Source: CAVPDG01 sp963702535 (GTDB taxonomy: Bacteria > Chloroflexota > Anaerolineae > Anaerolineales > UBA4823). Taken from it: a DNA stretch of 64,000 bases. Made by a program: the position numbers and the translations under genes. The stretch is from the NCBI GenBank assembly GCA_963702535.1, contig CAVPDG010000024.1:434001-498000 (forward strand). The letters are read 5' to 3'. This document shows, in pieces, positions 9,541 through 20,650 of the stretch. How positions within the stretch are numbered: the first letter of the stretch is position 1; each line of letters opens with the position of its first letter. The notes below the pieces were generated by a model. It was given only the letters and a program-made list of their open reading frames with translations, was not told the origin of the DNA and did not search any database.

Positions 9541-9953
9541 GGCTTCTCTCCTCCAAATCAAATACGCTCTTAACTATTATCTTAACTGTAATGAAGGCGC
9601 AGCGTCAGGGTGTTCTCTTGCCAATTTCACCTCCCCGAAAAAAACGCCGTAGAGGGTTTCAGCCTGCTACGAGCGGTGTTTCAGTGTTGCTGAGTTAATA
9701 ATAGTGTAGCAAAAACCCGGGTGCGAGTCAAACATCATTAATCTCCTCTCCTAAGGGTGATCTAAGATCATCGTCAAATATTTTCTGGATACTGGACGAG
9801 TCTGGAGGCGGTTGGTTCCGGTATCCTTCTATACCCACTGTGTAATTCCTAAATATGATAATAAGGAGTATAATTATCAACAATAGATGTCTCTAATTCG
9901 CAAATATCCTGCCAAGCAGGAAACGCATTTAGCAGTTGAGACAAAGGCAGTTT
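9541..9953. other. Intergenic region between divergent genes
   Basis: No gene is seen. The stretch is AT-richer than its surroundings. A possible -10 TATAAT lies at 9869-9874, about 80 bp before the oxidoreductase start, without a clear -35. AAAGGCAG just before 9954 can serve as ribosome-binding site. Confidence 0.5.
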
Positions 9954-11178
9954 ATGTTAGATATCGAGACCGTGATCGTCGGTGGCGGGCAGGCTGGTCT
10001 GTCCGTCTCGTATTTACTGAAGCAGGCGGGGCGCGAGCACACTGTCTTCGAGAAAGCCCCCCAGCCCGGACATGCCTGGCGGGATGACCGCTGGGATTCC
10101 TTCACACTGGTCACGCCCAACTGGTCGTTCCGTTTGCCGGGCGGCGAGTACGCCGGCGACCAGCCGCACGGATACATGGGGCGCCAGGAGATTGTGCGCC
10201 ATTTCGAGGACTATACCCGCCGCCACGACCTTCCGGTGGAATACGGCGTGGCAGTGACATCGATTGAGCCTTTGGAGCATGGCTACCGGGTCGAAGCCAC
10301 CTGCTGCGACCTGCGCGCCCGCAACGTGGTGGTTGCCAGCGGCATGTTCCAGAAGCCGAAGATCCCGGCTTACGCGGCGCGCATCCCCGCGGGCATCCTG
10401 CAGCTCCACTCGGGGCAGTATCGCAACCCGGCCGCCCTGCCGCCGGGAGCGGTGCTGGTCGCCGGGGCGGGGCAGTCCGGCTGCCAGATTGCCGAGGAGC
10501 TGTACCAATCCGGGCGACAGGTGTACCTCGCCACCGGCAAAGCCGGGCGGGCGCCGCGCCGCTACCGGGGGCGCGATATCTTCGATTGGCTCGACCTGAC
10601 CGGCTTCCTGAACCGCACCCCGGCGCAGCTCCCTTCCCCGCAGGCGCGCTTCAGCTCCAACCCGCAGGTCTCCGGCAAGGATGGTGGGCATACCCTTAAC
10701 CTGCACCGGTTCGCCCGCGATGGCGTGCGCCTGTTCGGTCGCCTGATGGATGCCCATCAGGGAAAGGTACATTTCGCCTCAGACCTCCCGGAAAACCTGG
10801 CTTTCTCGGATAAGGTGGAGCGGGATATCCTGCAGATGATCGATCGCTACATCACTGCCAACGGTGTGGATGCGCCCGAAGAGAGTGTGCCTGAGCTGAA
10901 GGATGGCTATCGTGTACCTGTGGAAACCGAGCTGGACTTGCAAGCCGCCGGCGTGACCAGCCTCATCTGGGCGCAAGGCTATTCCTTCGATTTCAGCCTG
11001 GTGAAGCTGCCCGTCCTGGATGATTCCGGCTTCCCGGTCGCGCAGAGCGGGCGTCACGCGCTACCCGGGGCTGTACTTCGCCGGGATGCCCTGGCAGCCG
11101 GGACAGAAATCGGGCATCCTGCTCGGCATCGCCGAGCAAGCCGGGGCTGTTGCGTCGCATATCCTCCAACAATCCTGA
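9954..11178 (+). CDS. FAD-dependent oxidoreductase (flavin monooxygenase-like, MSMEG_0569-type), frameshifted
   Basis: Two Rossmann motifs are visible: VIVGGGQAGLSVSYLL for FAD near the N-terminus and VLVAGAGQSGCQIAEEL near residue 170 for NAD(P)H. The C-terminus YPGLYFAGMPWQPGQKSG matches flavin-dependent monooxygenase-like proteins. A frameshift near 11060 separates that end from the rest, giving about 407 residues in total. It appears monocistronic, ending at a strong terminator. The substrate is unknown. The family name is from memory of similar proteins. Confidence 0.8.
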
Positions 11179-11181
11179 TAC

Positions 11182-11224
11182 TAAAAAGATGGTGTGCGCT
11201 GGAAAAGCGCACACCATCTTTTTA
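11182..11224. terminator. Bidirectional terminator with a perfect 19-bp stem
   Basis: Arms 11182-11200 and 11206-11224 pair perfectly around loop GGAAA, with T runs at both ends. It separates the oxidoreductase from the converging ABC transporter gene. Confidence 0.9.
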
Positions 11225-11231
11225 TAGAGGA

Positions 11232-13277
11232 TTAATCCGCTCCCGCAGGCGCCAATCCCTGCGGCTTGTGCCCATCGCCGTCGTAGGCGAGGTTGGCGGA
11301 GTCTTCTTCCGCCACCGCCCGGAACTGGCTCTGGTACAGGTTGTAGTAGAAGCCTTTTGCCTTCAGCAGCTCTTCGTGCTTGCCGCGCTCCACGATCTTG
11401 CCCTTATCCAGCACCAGCAGCAGGTCGGCGTTGCGGATCGTGCTCAGGCGGTGGGCGATGACAAAGCTCGTGCGCCCTGCCAGCAGCTTCTCCAGCGCTT
11501 TCTGGATCAGGCGCTCGGTGCGCGTATCCACGCTGGAGGTGGCTTCATCCAGGATCAGGATGCGCGGGTCTGCCAGCGCGGCGCGGGCGATGGCGATGAG
11601 CTGGCGTTGCCCCTGGCTGAGCCCGCTGCCGCGCTCGCCCAGCACGGTCTGGTAGCCATCCGAAAGGCGCTCGACGAAGGAATCGACGTGCGCCATGCGG
11701 GCGGCGCTCAGCACTTCCTCGTCCGTGGCGTCCGGCTTGCCGAAGCGGATGTTCTCCATCACCGTCGTGCTGAACAAGAAGGTGTCTTGCAGCACGATGC
11801 CGATCTGCTTGCGCAGGCTGTCCAGGGTCACATCGCGCACATCCACCCCGTCGATGCTCACCGCGCCTTCGCCCTCGCACACATCGTAGAAGCGCGGGAT
11901 CAGGTTGATGATGGTCGTCTTGCCCGCTCCGGTGGGACCCACAATCGCCACCGTCTGCCCCGGCTCAGCCGTAAAGCTCACGTTCTCGAGCACCGGTAGC
12001 CCGACTTTGTACGAAGCGCATACATCGTCGAAGACCACCCTCCCCTGGATGGGCGGCATCTGCGACCGCGCCGGGCTTCTCTACGATGCTCGGCGTCTCG
12101 TCGATCAGGCTGAACATGCGCTCGCCGCCGGCGATGGCGCTCTGGATGTTGGTCCACAGCACGGCGATCTGCTGGATGGGCTGGTTGAAGCGCTGCACGT
12201 AGCCCAGGAAGGTGATCACCAGGCCGATGGAGACGACCGTGCCCATCAGCGTCCCGCTGCCCAGCAGCACCAGCCCGCCCACGCATGCCACGATCGCCAG
12301 CGCCAGGTAGCCCAGCGCTTCCAGGCTGGGCGCCAGGGCGGAGGTGTACGCCACGGCGCGCACGTTGGCGTCCCGGTTGGCGGCGTTGGACAGGCGGAAG
12401 TTCTCGATGTTCTCCTCCGCCCGGTTGAAAGCCTGCACCTCGCGCACCGAGGCGATGCTCTCCTGCAGCTCGGCGTTGACGTTGCCCATCTCCAGCCGCG
12501 TGCGCCGGAAGGCTTTGCGCGCCTGCCCCGAGAGCCACAGGGTGACCACCGCCATGGCGGGCACCACGATCAGGCTCACCAATCCCAGGGGGACGCTCAG
12601 GTGCAGCATGTTGTAGCCGATCCAGAACAGCAGCAGCAAGCCGCTCAACACGTTGACCAGGGCGAAGCTGATCGCCTGCTGGATGGTCTCGGCGTCATTG
12701 GTGATGCGGCTCATCAGGTCGCCGGCTTCGTGCTCGGCGTAGTAATCCAGCGAGAGGGCGTGCAGCTGGCGGAAGACGTGCTCGCGCAGGGCTTTGAGCA
12801 CGTGCTGTCCAGACCAGGACATGCTGTAGAAGGTCAGGCCGGTGAATACGGCGCTGATGGTAAAGAGCAGGATCATGATCAGGATCAGCCGCCCGATGCC
12901 GGCGATCTTTTCCGCAGAGGTCATGGCGATGGTCGCCGGCTTCGGCTGGGTCGAAGCCGCCCATACGTGAACATGGCGGTGATCGTCTTCTGCGTGAAGC
13001 CTTGCGGCGTTTTGCCCTGCTCCAGCCAGCAGTTGGAAGTGGCAACCGGGGCGGACCGCATCGCTGCCGGGCGTCACCTCGAAGCCGGTTGTCCCGGTGG
13101 GCGCCAGGTAGCAATCGACCAGCTGCCCGGTGAGCTCGGGGATGGTGACCTGCGCCCAGGTCGCTACCACCACCAGGAAAGCCACGAAGACCAGCACGGG
13201 CCAGTAGGGTTTGAAGTAAGAGCCGAAGCGCCCAGCGTCTCGCTGACCCGCGTGGGCTTGATATTATCTCCACTCAT
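11232..13277 (-). CDS. ABC exporter, fused permease-ATPase (LmrC/D-like), frameshifted
   Basis: This type IV ABC half-transporter has an N-terminal six-helix domain and a C-terminal ATPase with Walker A GPTGAGKTT, signature LSQGQRQ and Walker B ILILDEATSS. Frameshifts lie near 13228 and 12050. A probable compensating pair near 13070 and 12950 scrambles the long first extracellular loop after VDCYLAPTG. It starts with ATG at 13277, close behind its partner. The second ABC gene has the atypical Walker B ILILDDSTSS, so the pair is likely an asymmetric heterodimer in which this subunit holds the intact catalytic Glu. Multidrug or lipid export is likely. Confidence 0.88.
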
Positions 13278-13359
13278 TAATCGGCGAAAATCGCCAGGTC
13301 CACCAAACATGGGGTACTCCTTTGTTCAACTTTCGTAGAAGCGCAAGACTCATGCGCCG

Positions 13360-15334
13360 CTACGAAACCTGTGCTTCTAATTCTGGCGTAGCCACGGCGT
13401 CTTCCACCAGTTGCGAGCTGTAGATCTCAGCGTAGATGGCGCTTTCTTCCATCAAATCCGCGTGCGTGCCGCGCGCCACGATCTCGCCCTTGTCCAGCAC
13501 CAGGATCTGGTCGGCGTTCATCACCGTGCTGATGCGCTGGGCGATCACCAGGCTGGTGCGGCGCGCCCCGGCATCGCCGGGATTCTTCATCAGGCGGTCG
13601 AGGGCTTTCTGGATGCGCGCCTCGGTCGCCAGGTCTACGGAGCTGGTCGAGTCGTCCAGGATCAGGATGTGCGGGTCGAGCAGCAGGGCGCGGGCGATGG
13701 CGATGCGCTGTTTCTGCCCGCCGCTCAGCGTGGCGCCGCGCTCGCCCACCGGGGTATCGTAGCCCAGCGGGAAGCTCATGATGAAATCGTGGGCTTCGGC
13801 AGCCTGCGCCGCGGCGATCACCTCGTCCATCGTCGCCTCCGTCTTGCCGAAGGCGATGTTATCGCGGATGGTGCCGGCGAAGAGGGTGGTCTCCTGCAGC
13901 ACGATGCCGATCTGGGCGCGCAGCGAGCTGAGCGTCACATCGCGCAGGTCGTGCCCGTCGATGGTGATGCGCCCGGCGCTGGGGTCGTAGAAGCGCGGCA
14001 GCAGGTTGATGATGGTGGTCTTGCCGCTGCCCGTCGCCCCCAGCAGCGCCACCGTTTGCCCCGGGCTGGCTTCGAAGCTGACGTTTTTGAGCACCGGCTC
14101 GCCGCTGTTGAAATAGCGGAAGGTCACGTCCTCGAAGCGCACTTATCCTTGCACTTCCGGCAGCTCGCTGGCGCCGGGCTTATCGTTCACGTCGCTCTCG
14201 GCGTCCAGGATGGCGAAGACACGCGCGGCCGAGGTCGAAGCCTGTCCCATCTGCGTGATGATGAAGCCGAACTGGGCGATGGGGAAGAAGAGGTACACCA
14301 GGTACAGGCTGAACTCCTGCCACTCGCCCAGCGTCAGCGTGCCGAAGATGATCTGCCGCCCGCCGAAGTACAGCACGGCGGCCTGCCCCAGGTTGGCGAT
14401 CAGGAAGGTGAGCGGGAAGAGGAAGGAGAACAGACGCGAGACGCTGATCTGCTGCTTCATCAGCTTATCGGCAGCCGATTCGAACTTGGCTTGCTCCGAT
14501 TTCTCGCGCACGAAGGCTTTCACCACGCGGATGCCCGCCAGGTTCTCCTGCAGCACGGTGTTGAGCGCTGAGAGGCGCATTTGCACCTTGGCGAAGAGCG
14601 GCTGCACGATGGTGCCGAAGATCATGAAGATGATCAAGCCGATCGGCAGCAAGGGCAGCACGATGAACGCCAGGCGGGCGTTGGTGTTGAACAGGATGAT
14701 CAGCGTGCCGCCGATGAGCAGCAAGGCGCCCACCAGCTGCAGCAAGCCCTGCCCGATGAACAGGCGCACCTTCTCCACGTCGTCGGTAGCGCGGATCATG
14801 AGCTGCCCGGTCTGGTTGCGGTCGTGGTAGGAGAACGAAAGGCGCTGCAGCTTGGCGAACAGGTCGTTGCGCAGGTCAAAAGCCACCGCCTGCGAGTTGC
14901 GCTCCGCCCAGTACGACTGCAAGAAAGCGAAAAGCCCGCGCAGCACGGCGAAGATCACGATGGCGATGCCGGCCGTAATCAGAGCGGTGGGTGCGCTGGT
15001 TTTCTGTTCGGTCAGGTAGGCGGTGAGCTGCTCCAGGCTCTGTGCCGGCGGGCAGCTTCAGGTAATCCAGGATTTTGGGCAGCGCCATGGACATCGCTGC
15101 CGCGGGGATCTTGGCGAGGGCGTTGAGCGTGTTGGTGGCGACCACGCCCTGGGTGATGGCATCGATGATGTTGCTCACCAGGCGCGGCACAGCCAGCATG
15201 GCGAGCGTGGCGATCACCAGGAAGAGATAGGGCAGGGCAGCCTGGCGGCGGTAGTGGCTCAGGTAGCGCATGGCTCGCCCCAGGGCGCCCTTGGTGGACA
15301 GCCCGTCAGGGTTGGATCGGCGTGAGTTTCTCAA
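13360..15334 (-). CDS. ABC exporter, fused permease-ATPase, partner subunit, disrupted
   Basis: This is the partner of the downstream exporter. The permease contains YWAERNSQAVAFDLRNDLF, and the ATPase has Walker A GATGSGKTT, signature LSGGQKQR and Walker B ILILDDSTSS. The residue after the Walker B Asp is Asp instead of Glu, typical of the degenerate-site subunit of heterodimeric exporters. A TTG start at 15334 has AAGGAG upstream. A frameshift lies near 15048, and an in-frame TAA at 14143-14145 separates permease from ATPase. Because the reading frame is unchanged across the TAA, a single-base error or a true nonsense change is the simplest reading. Confidence 0.82.
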
Positions 15335-15349
15335 GGTTGGGGTGCTCCT

Positions 15350-15808
15350 TTATACCCGCATCCCCTCTTGCTCAAGCTGCCGTGCGGCGTGTGTGAGCAG
15401 GGTGAGGGCGGTGACGATGGCTTGCTGCTCGTCGGGCGAGAGGGCGGTGGTGAGCGCCTCCATCCACGCCCGGCGGGCTTCGATGCCCTGCTCGATCAGG
15501 GCGTGTCCCTGCGGCGAGAGGGCGATGACTTTGTTGCGCCGGTCGTTGGGGTCTTCGCTGCGCTGCAGCAAGCCCATGCCGACCAGCCGGTCGATCATCT
15601 GGCTCGAGGCGGCGTTGCTGATGCCGGCGTGCGCTCCCAGGTCGGAGACGGAGCACGCCCCGCGGTAGTGCAGGCGCATCAGGGTATTGACCTGCGATGC
15701 AGACAGCCCCGAGTCGTCCATGAAGCGCTTGAAATCGGACATCGAGCGGTGCATGAAGACCTCGGACCAGTCGCGCAGCACCTGGGTAAAGCGTTCTTCG
15801 ATGGTCAT
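15350..15808 (-). CDS. MarR-family transcriptional regulator
   Basis: This is an intact winged helix of about 152 residues: LSASQVNTLMRLHYRG, then SVSDLGAHAGISNAASSQMI as recognition helix, and wing SEDPNDRRNKVIALS. It is the first gene of a tight leftward operon with the two ABC exporter genes, 15 bp from the next start, so it most likely represses the exporter in response to a drug-like ligand. The start at 15808 is the best of several; the upstream GAGGA is rather far away. Confidence 0.88.
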   Translation of the reverse strand: MTIEERFTQVLRDWSEVFMHRSMSDFKRFMDDSGLSASQVNTLMRLHYRGACSVSDLGAHAGISNAASSQMIDRLVGMGLLQRSEDPNDRRNKVIALSPQGHALIEQGIEARRAWMEALTTALSPDEQQAIVTALTLLTHAARQLEQEGMRV

Positions 15809-16017
15809 AGTGGGTTTATGCAGATCCTCCAAAAGCGTGCAAACGGGGCGCACCGCCTGGTTTCGTGGGGCAGCGCACCCCGCACATTAAAGGTTAAGCC
15901 TGCGTATTGGTTAACGGGCTTAAATATATCTAATGTTGTCTGAATTGTCAAGAGGGTAAATTGATCGGGTCATGGATAAGCCTTCGTGCGACCGGTAGGG
16001 CGTGAAAAAATTCCCTA

Positions 16018-16046
16018 TTGACAAACGCAGAAAACGCCTCTATAAT
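16018..16046 (+). promoter_or_regulatory. Consensus sigma-70 promoter for the lacI-like gene
   Basis: TTGACA at 16018 and TATAAT at 16041 are both perfect consensus with a 17-bp spacer. Such a strong core promoter is expected to need tight repression, and the operator lies just downstream. Confidence 0.9.
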
Positions 16047-16047
16047 C

Positions 16048-16075
16048 ATGTTACCGGTCACGTGACCGGTAACAT
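16048..16075. promoter_or_regulatory. LacI-type operator, perfect 28-bp palindrome
   Basis: The half site ATGTTACCGGTCAC is followed by its exact reverse complement. It begins 2 bp after the -10 box and covers the expected start point, so repressor binding would block transcription. A central CG is typical of LacI-family operators. Confidence 0.88.
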
Positions 16076-16111
16076 AAGCCTATTTCCGTCTATTCATTTA
16101 CCCATTTTCCT

Positions 16112-17124
16112 GTGCCAAAACGCACTCACGTAACCATCCGCGATGTCGCCAGCCGGGCAGGGGTTTCCCACCAGACGGTTTCCCGCGTCATCAACCAGAA
16201 CGAGCGCGTCAGCCCTGAAACCCGTGATAAGGTCATGGCTGCCATTCACGAGCTCGGATACAGCCCCAACGCCATCGCCCGCGACATGGCAAAGGGCAGC
16301 ACGCGCACCTTCGCCTGTATCTCACCCAACCTTACCGATTACACCTTTGCCAGCATCATCGAAGGCGCCGAGACGGAAGCTCGCCAGCATGGCTATTTTC
16401 TCATCTCCGCCTCCGCTCCCGATGAAGTCACCTTCCAGCGGCTGGTTGAGCAGCTCATCTCCAGCCGCCGGACCGAAGGGCTGATGGTGATCAATCCCTA
16501 TGCCGACCAGCGCTACCAGCATTGCCCTCCGGCGTTCCCACCGTCTTCATCGGCGCCCGACCCCAGCTCGGAGACGCTCGACTCGGTCTCGTTAGACGAT
16601 CAAGGCGCAGCCGCTCTGGCGGTGCAGCACCTCCTGGCGCTTGGCCACCGCCGCATCGCCCTCATCAGCGGTCCCGCCGCGGAAGATTGCACCCAGGATC
16701 GCCAGCTTGCCTACCTCAAGACGCTGGAATCCTACGCTGTTTCGCCTGACCCCCGCTTGATCGTGGAGGGCGATTGGAGCGCCACTTCCGGCTTCGCAGC
16801 GATCGACCGTCTCTGCTCTGGCGGCATCCCCTTTCCGCGCTGTTTGCCATGAATGACCGCATGGCGATCGGCGCTATCCGCGCCCTGCGCGAGCGGGGCG
16901 CACGCGTGCCGCAGGACATCTCCGTGATCGGGTTCGATGACCTGCCCCTGGCGTCCTATTTTGACCCACCGCTGACCACCATGCGCCAGGATATGTTCGG
17001 CATCGGACGGGATGCAGCCCGCCTGCTGATCCGCGCCCTGGAGCAGCCCGATCTGCCACACTGCCAGCTTCGCCTGCCGGCCGAGCTGGTTGTACGCAGC
17101 TCGACGGCTGCTATTCCGCTTTGA
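16112..17124 (+). CDS. LacI-family transcriptional regulator, frameshifted
   Basis: The HTH TIRDVASRAGVSHQTVSRVI and hinge helix (GYSPNAIARDMAKGST) precede a periplasmic-binding-protein-like sensor domain that ends VIGFDDLPLASYFDPPLTT. Frameshifts near 16520 and 16560 compensate each other, and another lies near 16840. About 337 residues is the normal length. It starts with GTG at 16112. It probably represses itself and the sugar transport and alpha-galactosidase genes that follow. Confidence 0.9.
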
Positions 17125-17229
17125 AAGGAGGTAGATAAGACCGGGCAGAAAATTGACTTTGATTTCGGCGACCAATTGTTTGCTAAACCAAGCCAACCAT
17201 AAAAAAACCAGCACAAGGAGAATCCCTTC

Positions 17230-18571
17230 ATGAATCGCAAAACCCTGTTTACCATTTTTAGCCTGCTCATCATCGCTGCCTTCATCCTCGGCGCCTGCGC
17301 CCAGCCAGCCCGCCACGGAACAGCCCGCCGTGGAACAACCGGCTGCGGAAGAACCAGAAGCCCCCGCCGAGATGGTCACCATCCGCTGGCGCACCCGCCC
17401 TGATAACCAGGCCGAGCAGGACGTCTACCAGAAGATCAGCGACCAGCTCAGTGAGCAGCTGGCTTCGCAAGGCATCAAGCTGCAGTACGACCCGGCGCCT
17501 GTCACGGGTTACCTGGATAAGCTGACCACCGAATTCTCCGCCGGCAACGCCCCAGATCTCGTCTGGATCCCGGGCGCCAGCACGGCCGATTACTCCGCCC
17601 TGGGAGTCATCCAGGACCTGATGCCTTTCGTCAACAAAGACTCTAGCTTCAAGATCAGCGATTACTATGACGCCCCCATGAAAGAGCTGCAGGAGAACGG
17701 CAAGCTGTGGGGCCTGCCGCGCGATATCTCGACCCTGGTGCTCTACTACAACAAGGACCTGTTCGAGAAATACGGCGTAGATGACCCGGCGGAACTGGCT
17801 GCCAAGGGTGAGTGGACTTGCGAAAACTTCGAGCGCGTTGCCAAAGAGCTGACCAACGAAACCGACAAGATTTATGGCTTCAGCATGAGCAACTGGTGGG
17901 GTCCGTGGGGCTGGTTCCTCTACTCCCACGGCGGCAGCATGTTCAATGCCGACCGCACGGCTTGCGGCCTGACCGATCCCAACTCGCAGAAAGGCCTGCA
18001 GTTCATGTCTGACCTGTTCAACGTGGATAAGGTCGCTCCGCCTCCCGGTATTGAGGGCGGCGTTGGCGAGACCGAGTTCCTGTCTGGCTCGATCGGCATG
18101 TTCCCCAACGGGCGCTGGATGACCCCGGGCATGCGCGAAAACGCCAAGTTCAACTGGGGCGTGGTCGAGATGCCCAACTGCGGACAGCAATCCACCTGGC
18201 TGTTCTGGGGTCCGTACGTGATGAGCACCAAGACCAAGAATCCGGATCAGGCCTGGACCGTGCTCAAAGCTCTGACCAGCCCCGAGGTGCAGGCGCAGGT
18301 TGCCGCTCTGGGCACCAACATCCCCTCCAATAAGGACCAGGCTGCGGTAGATGCCTTCATGGGCTCCAAGCCCCCGGAGGATAACACGCCCTTCATCGCT
18401 GGCGCCGCCTATGCCCAGGCGGAGATCCCACTCTACACCGGCAACTGGGGCGACATCGTGAACGGGCAGTACCAGCCCAATATCGACAATATCCTGTACG
18501 GCAAGGCGACGGTTGAGGAAGCCACCAAGGCTGCCTGCGAAGGCGCCGACCCGTTGTTCAAGAAACCTTAA
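17230..18571 (+). CDS. Sugar ABC transporter substrate-binding lipoprotein, frameshifted near N-terminus
   Basis: This is an extracellular binding protein of the MalE/UgpB type. The signal peptide ends in the lipobox LGAC, and a frameshift between 17305 and 17330 separates it from the mature protein. PDLVWIPGASTADYSALG and GSIGMFPNGRWMTPGM are typical of carbohydrate binders. It is about 446 residues long. It leads a rightward operon with two permeases and a downstream GH27 alpha-galactosidase, so an alpha-galactoside is a plausible ligand. No ATPase gene is present; a shared MsmK-type ATPase elsewhere is assumed. Confidence 0.9.
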
Positions 18572-18590
18572 TCCATCTCTCCTCTGACAT

Positions 18591-18637
18591 GCAGGGGTGG
18601 CGCTCCTGGTTCCTATCGGGGGATGCGCTGCCCCTGC
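18591..18637 (+). promoter_or_regulatory. Intra-operon hairpin after the binding-protein gene
   Basis: GCAGGGGTGGCGC (18591-18603) pairs with GCGCTGCCCCTGC (18625-18637), 13 pairs including two G-U. It has no T run. Such hairpins between binding-protein and permease genes often stabilise the upstream message. Confidence 0.6.
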
Positions 18638-18675
18638 AAAGTGGTTGTCTCGTTGTTGATTGAAGGAGGTGCGCT

Positions 18676-19687
18676 ATGAATGCCCGCCAACGCCGCGAAT
18701 CGATTGAGGGATTCCTCTTTCTGCTGCCCAACTTGCTGGGCTTCCTGGTCTTTTTCGCCTTCCCGCTCGTGGTTTCGTTCTATTATTCGTTTACAGATTA
18801 CAACCTTTTCCAGCCGCCAAACTTCGTCGGTTTGAAGAATTACATCACCGCCCTGGGCTTCTCGCTCCAGCCACAGGCGTACCAGGCAGCCCTGGCCGAA
18901 GGCGAGACTTTCTTCGCAGCCCTGGGTGAGCTGGTGAAAGCCAACGACCCCACCTTCTGGACCGCCCTGGGCAACACCATTGCTTATGCCATCGGGGTGC
19001 TGCTGCTGTGCATTATGCCCGGCTTCTTCCTGGCCTGGCTGCTCAACTCCAAGCTGCCCGGTATGACGGTGTTCCGAGGCATGTTCTACATCCCCGTCGT
19101 GGCTTCCATCGTCGGCTCGGCGCTGGTGTGGTTCTGGATCTACCAGCGCGACTCGGGCGTGCTAAACAGCGTGTTTGGCTGGGTGATCAACGTTGCCAAT
19201 TATGGGCTGGGACCGCTGGGGCTCAAACTGCCGGTGCCGGTCATCGGCTGGCTGGTGGACTCCAACGTGGCCTTGCTCTCTCTGGTGATCCTGACCAGCT
19301 GGGCGACCATCGGCTACGATATGGTGATCTTCCTGGCGGCACTGCAGGGCATCCCGCGCCACCTGTACGAAGCCGCCACCGTGGATGGGGCGTACGCGCT
19401 CGCAATCCCTGTTCCGCATCACAATCCCCATGATCTCTCCCACCATCTTCTTCGTCCTGGTCACCAACACCATCGCCGTGCTGCAGATCTTCAGCGAGCC
19501 ATATATTATGACCCAGGGCGGGCCGGCAAACTCGACTCTGACCATCGTGTATTACCTGTACCAGAAGGGTTTCCAGCGCTTCCAGATGGGCTACGGCGCG
19601 GCGCTGGCCTGGATCGTGTTTGCCCTGATCTTTATCATTACAACCTTACAGTTCCGGGTTTCCAATCGCTGGGTTCACGAGGATTAA
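18676..19687 (+). CDS. Sugar ABC transporter permease (MalF-like), frameshifted
   Basis: This is an inner-membrane permease with about six helices starting at SIEGFLFLLPNLLGFLVFF. The cytoplasmic EAA loop is present (YEAATVDGA), and a frameshift lies near 19390 inside that loop. The C-terminus is LQFRVSNRWVHED. The long loop after helix 1 (about 50 residues) is usual for MalF types. GGAGG precedes the start. Confidence 0.9.
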
Positions 19688-19692
19688 CCACC

Positions 19693-20532
19693 ATGCTAGG
19701 ACAGGTCGAACGCGTTACCACGCTCCAAAAAATCGTCTATTACCTCTTCATGGGTTTCCTGGCGCTGCTGGTGATCTACCCGTTCTTCTTCATGGTGACC
19801 ACCTCGCTCAAGGACAGCCCCGAGGTCTTCGAAGCCATCATGCGACCTTTCGGAAAGGAATTGCGCCTGGAGAATTACGCCATCGTCCTGGGGACGGTGA
19901 ACATGGGTCGTTACATGCTCAACACCGCCTTCGTCACTTTTTCGGTGGTCATCGGGCAGATCCTCACATCGATGATGGGCGGCTATGCCTTTGCGCGCAT
20001 CGATTTCCCGGGTCGCGACCTGCTCTTCCGCTTCTATCTGGGCACGATCATGATCCCCTTCATCGTGATCATGATCCCCATCTACAAGATGATGCAGGTT
20101 TTCGGCTGGCTGGACCACTTCCAATCCTTGATTATCCCCTGGATCTTCACCGCCGCTGGCACATTCCTCTTCCGCCAGTTCTTCAGGAGCATCCCCAAGG
20201 ACCTGGAAGAGGCCGCCATCATCGATGGCGCTAGCCGCTGGACGATCCTGTGGAGAATCTTTGCCCCGCTATCGGTGCCCGCCATCGCCACCCAGTTCAC
20301 CATCTCCTTCCTGTACGCCTGGAACTCGTTTATCTGGCCCCTGGTTGCCATCCAGAGCAAGTCCAACTACGTGGTCACGCAGGGTCTGGCGGACATCCAG
20401 GGAGGCTACCACGCCAGCCCGCCGATCGTGATGGCGGGGGCAACCCTGGTCATCCTGCCGACCGTGCTGGCTTTCCTGTTCGCCCAGCGCTACTTCATTG
20501 AAGGCGTGGCGACGACCGGCATGAAGAACTGA
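19693..20532 (+). CDS. Sugar ABC transporter permease (MalG-like)
   Basis: This intact 279-residue permease has six helices and the EAA motif LEEAAIIDGASRWTILWRI. It starts 5 bp after the MalF-like gene, with which it forms the membrane channel. The C-terminus FIEGVATTGMKN is the common ending in carbohydrate CUT1 permeases. Confidence 0.93.
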   Translation: MLGQVERVTTLQKIVYYLFMGFLALLVIYPFFFMVTTSLKDSPEVFEAIMRPFGKELRLENYAIVLGTVNMGRYMLNTAFVTFSVVIGQILTSMMGGYAFARIDFPGRDLLFRFYLGTIMIPFIVIMIPIYKMMQVFGWLDHFQSLIIPWIFTAAGTFLFRQFFRSIPKDLEEAAIIDGASRWTILWRIFAPLSVPAIATQFTISFLYAWNSFIWPLVAIQSKSNYVVTQGLADIQGGYHASPPIVMAGATLVILPTVLAFLFAQRYFIEGVATTGMKN

Positions 20533-20650
20533 GCCGGGAGAGTCTCGCGTATTCGATCGCCTGATGTAAAATAGTGCGCAGGGTTCTCGCCAGGGGAGGC
20601 TGCGGCGAGCCCCCTGCTGTTTATCCCGCTTGCACAAAGGAATAGCGCTC

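Noticed and set aside
14140..14150. Two separate ABC genes, permease and ATPase
   Set aside because: The frame is unbroken across the TAA and the split falls in the usual linker of a fused exporter. The partner gene is fused as well.
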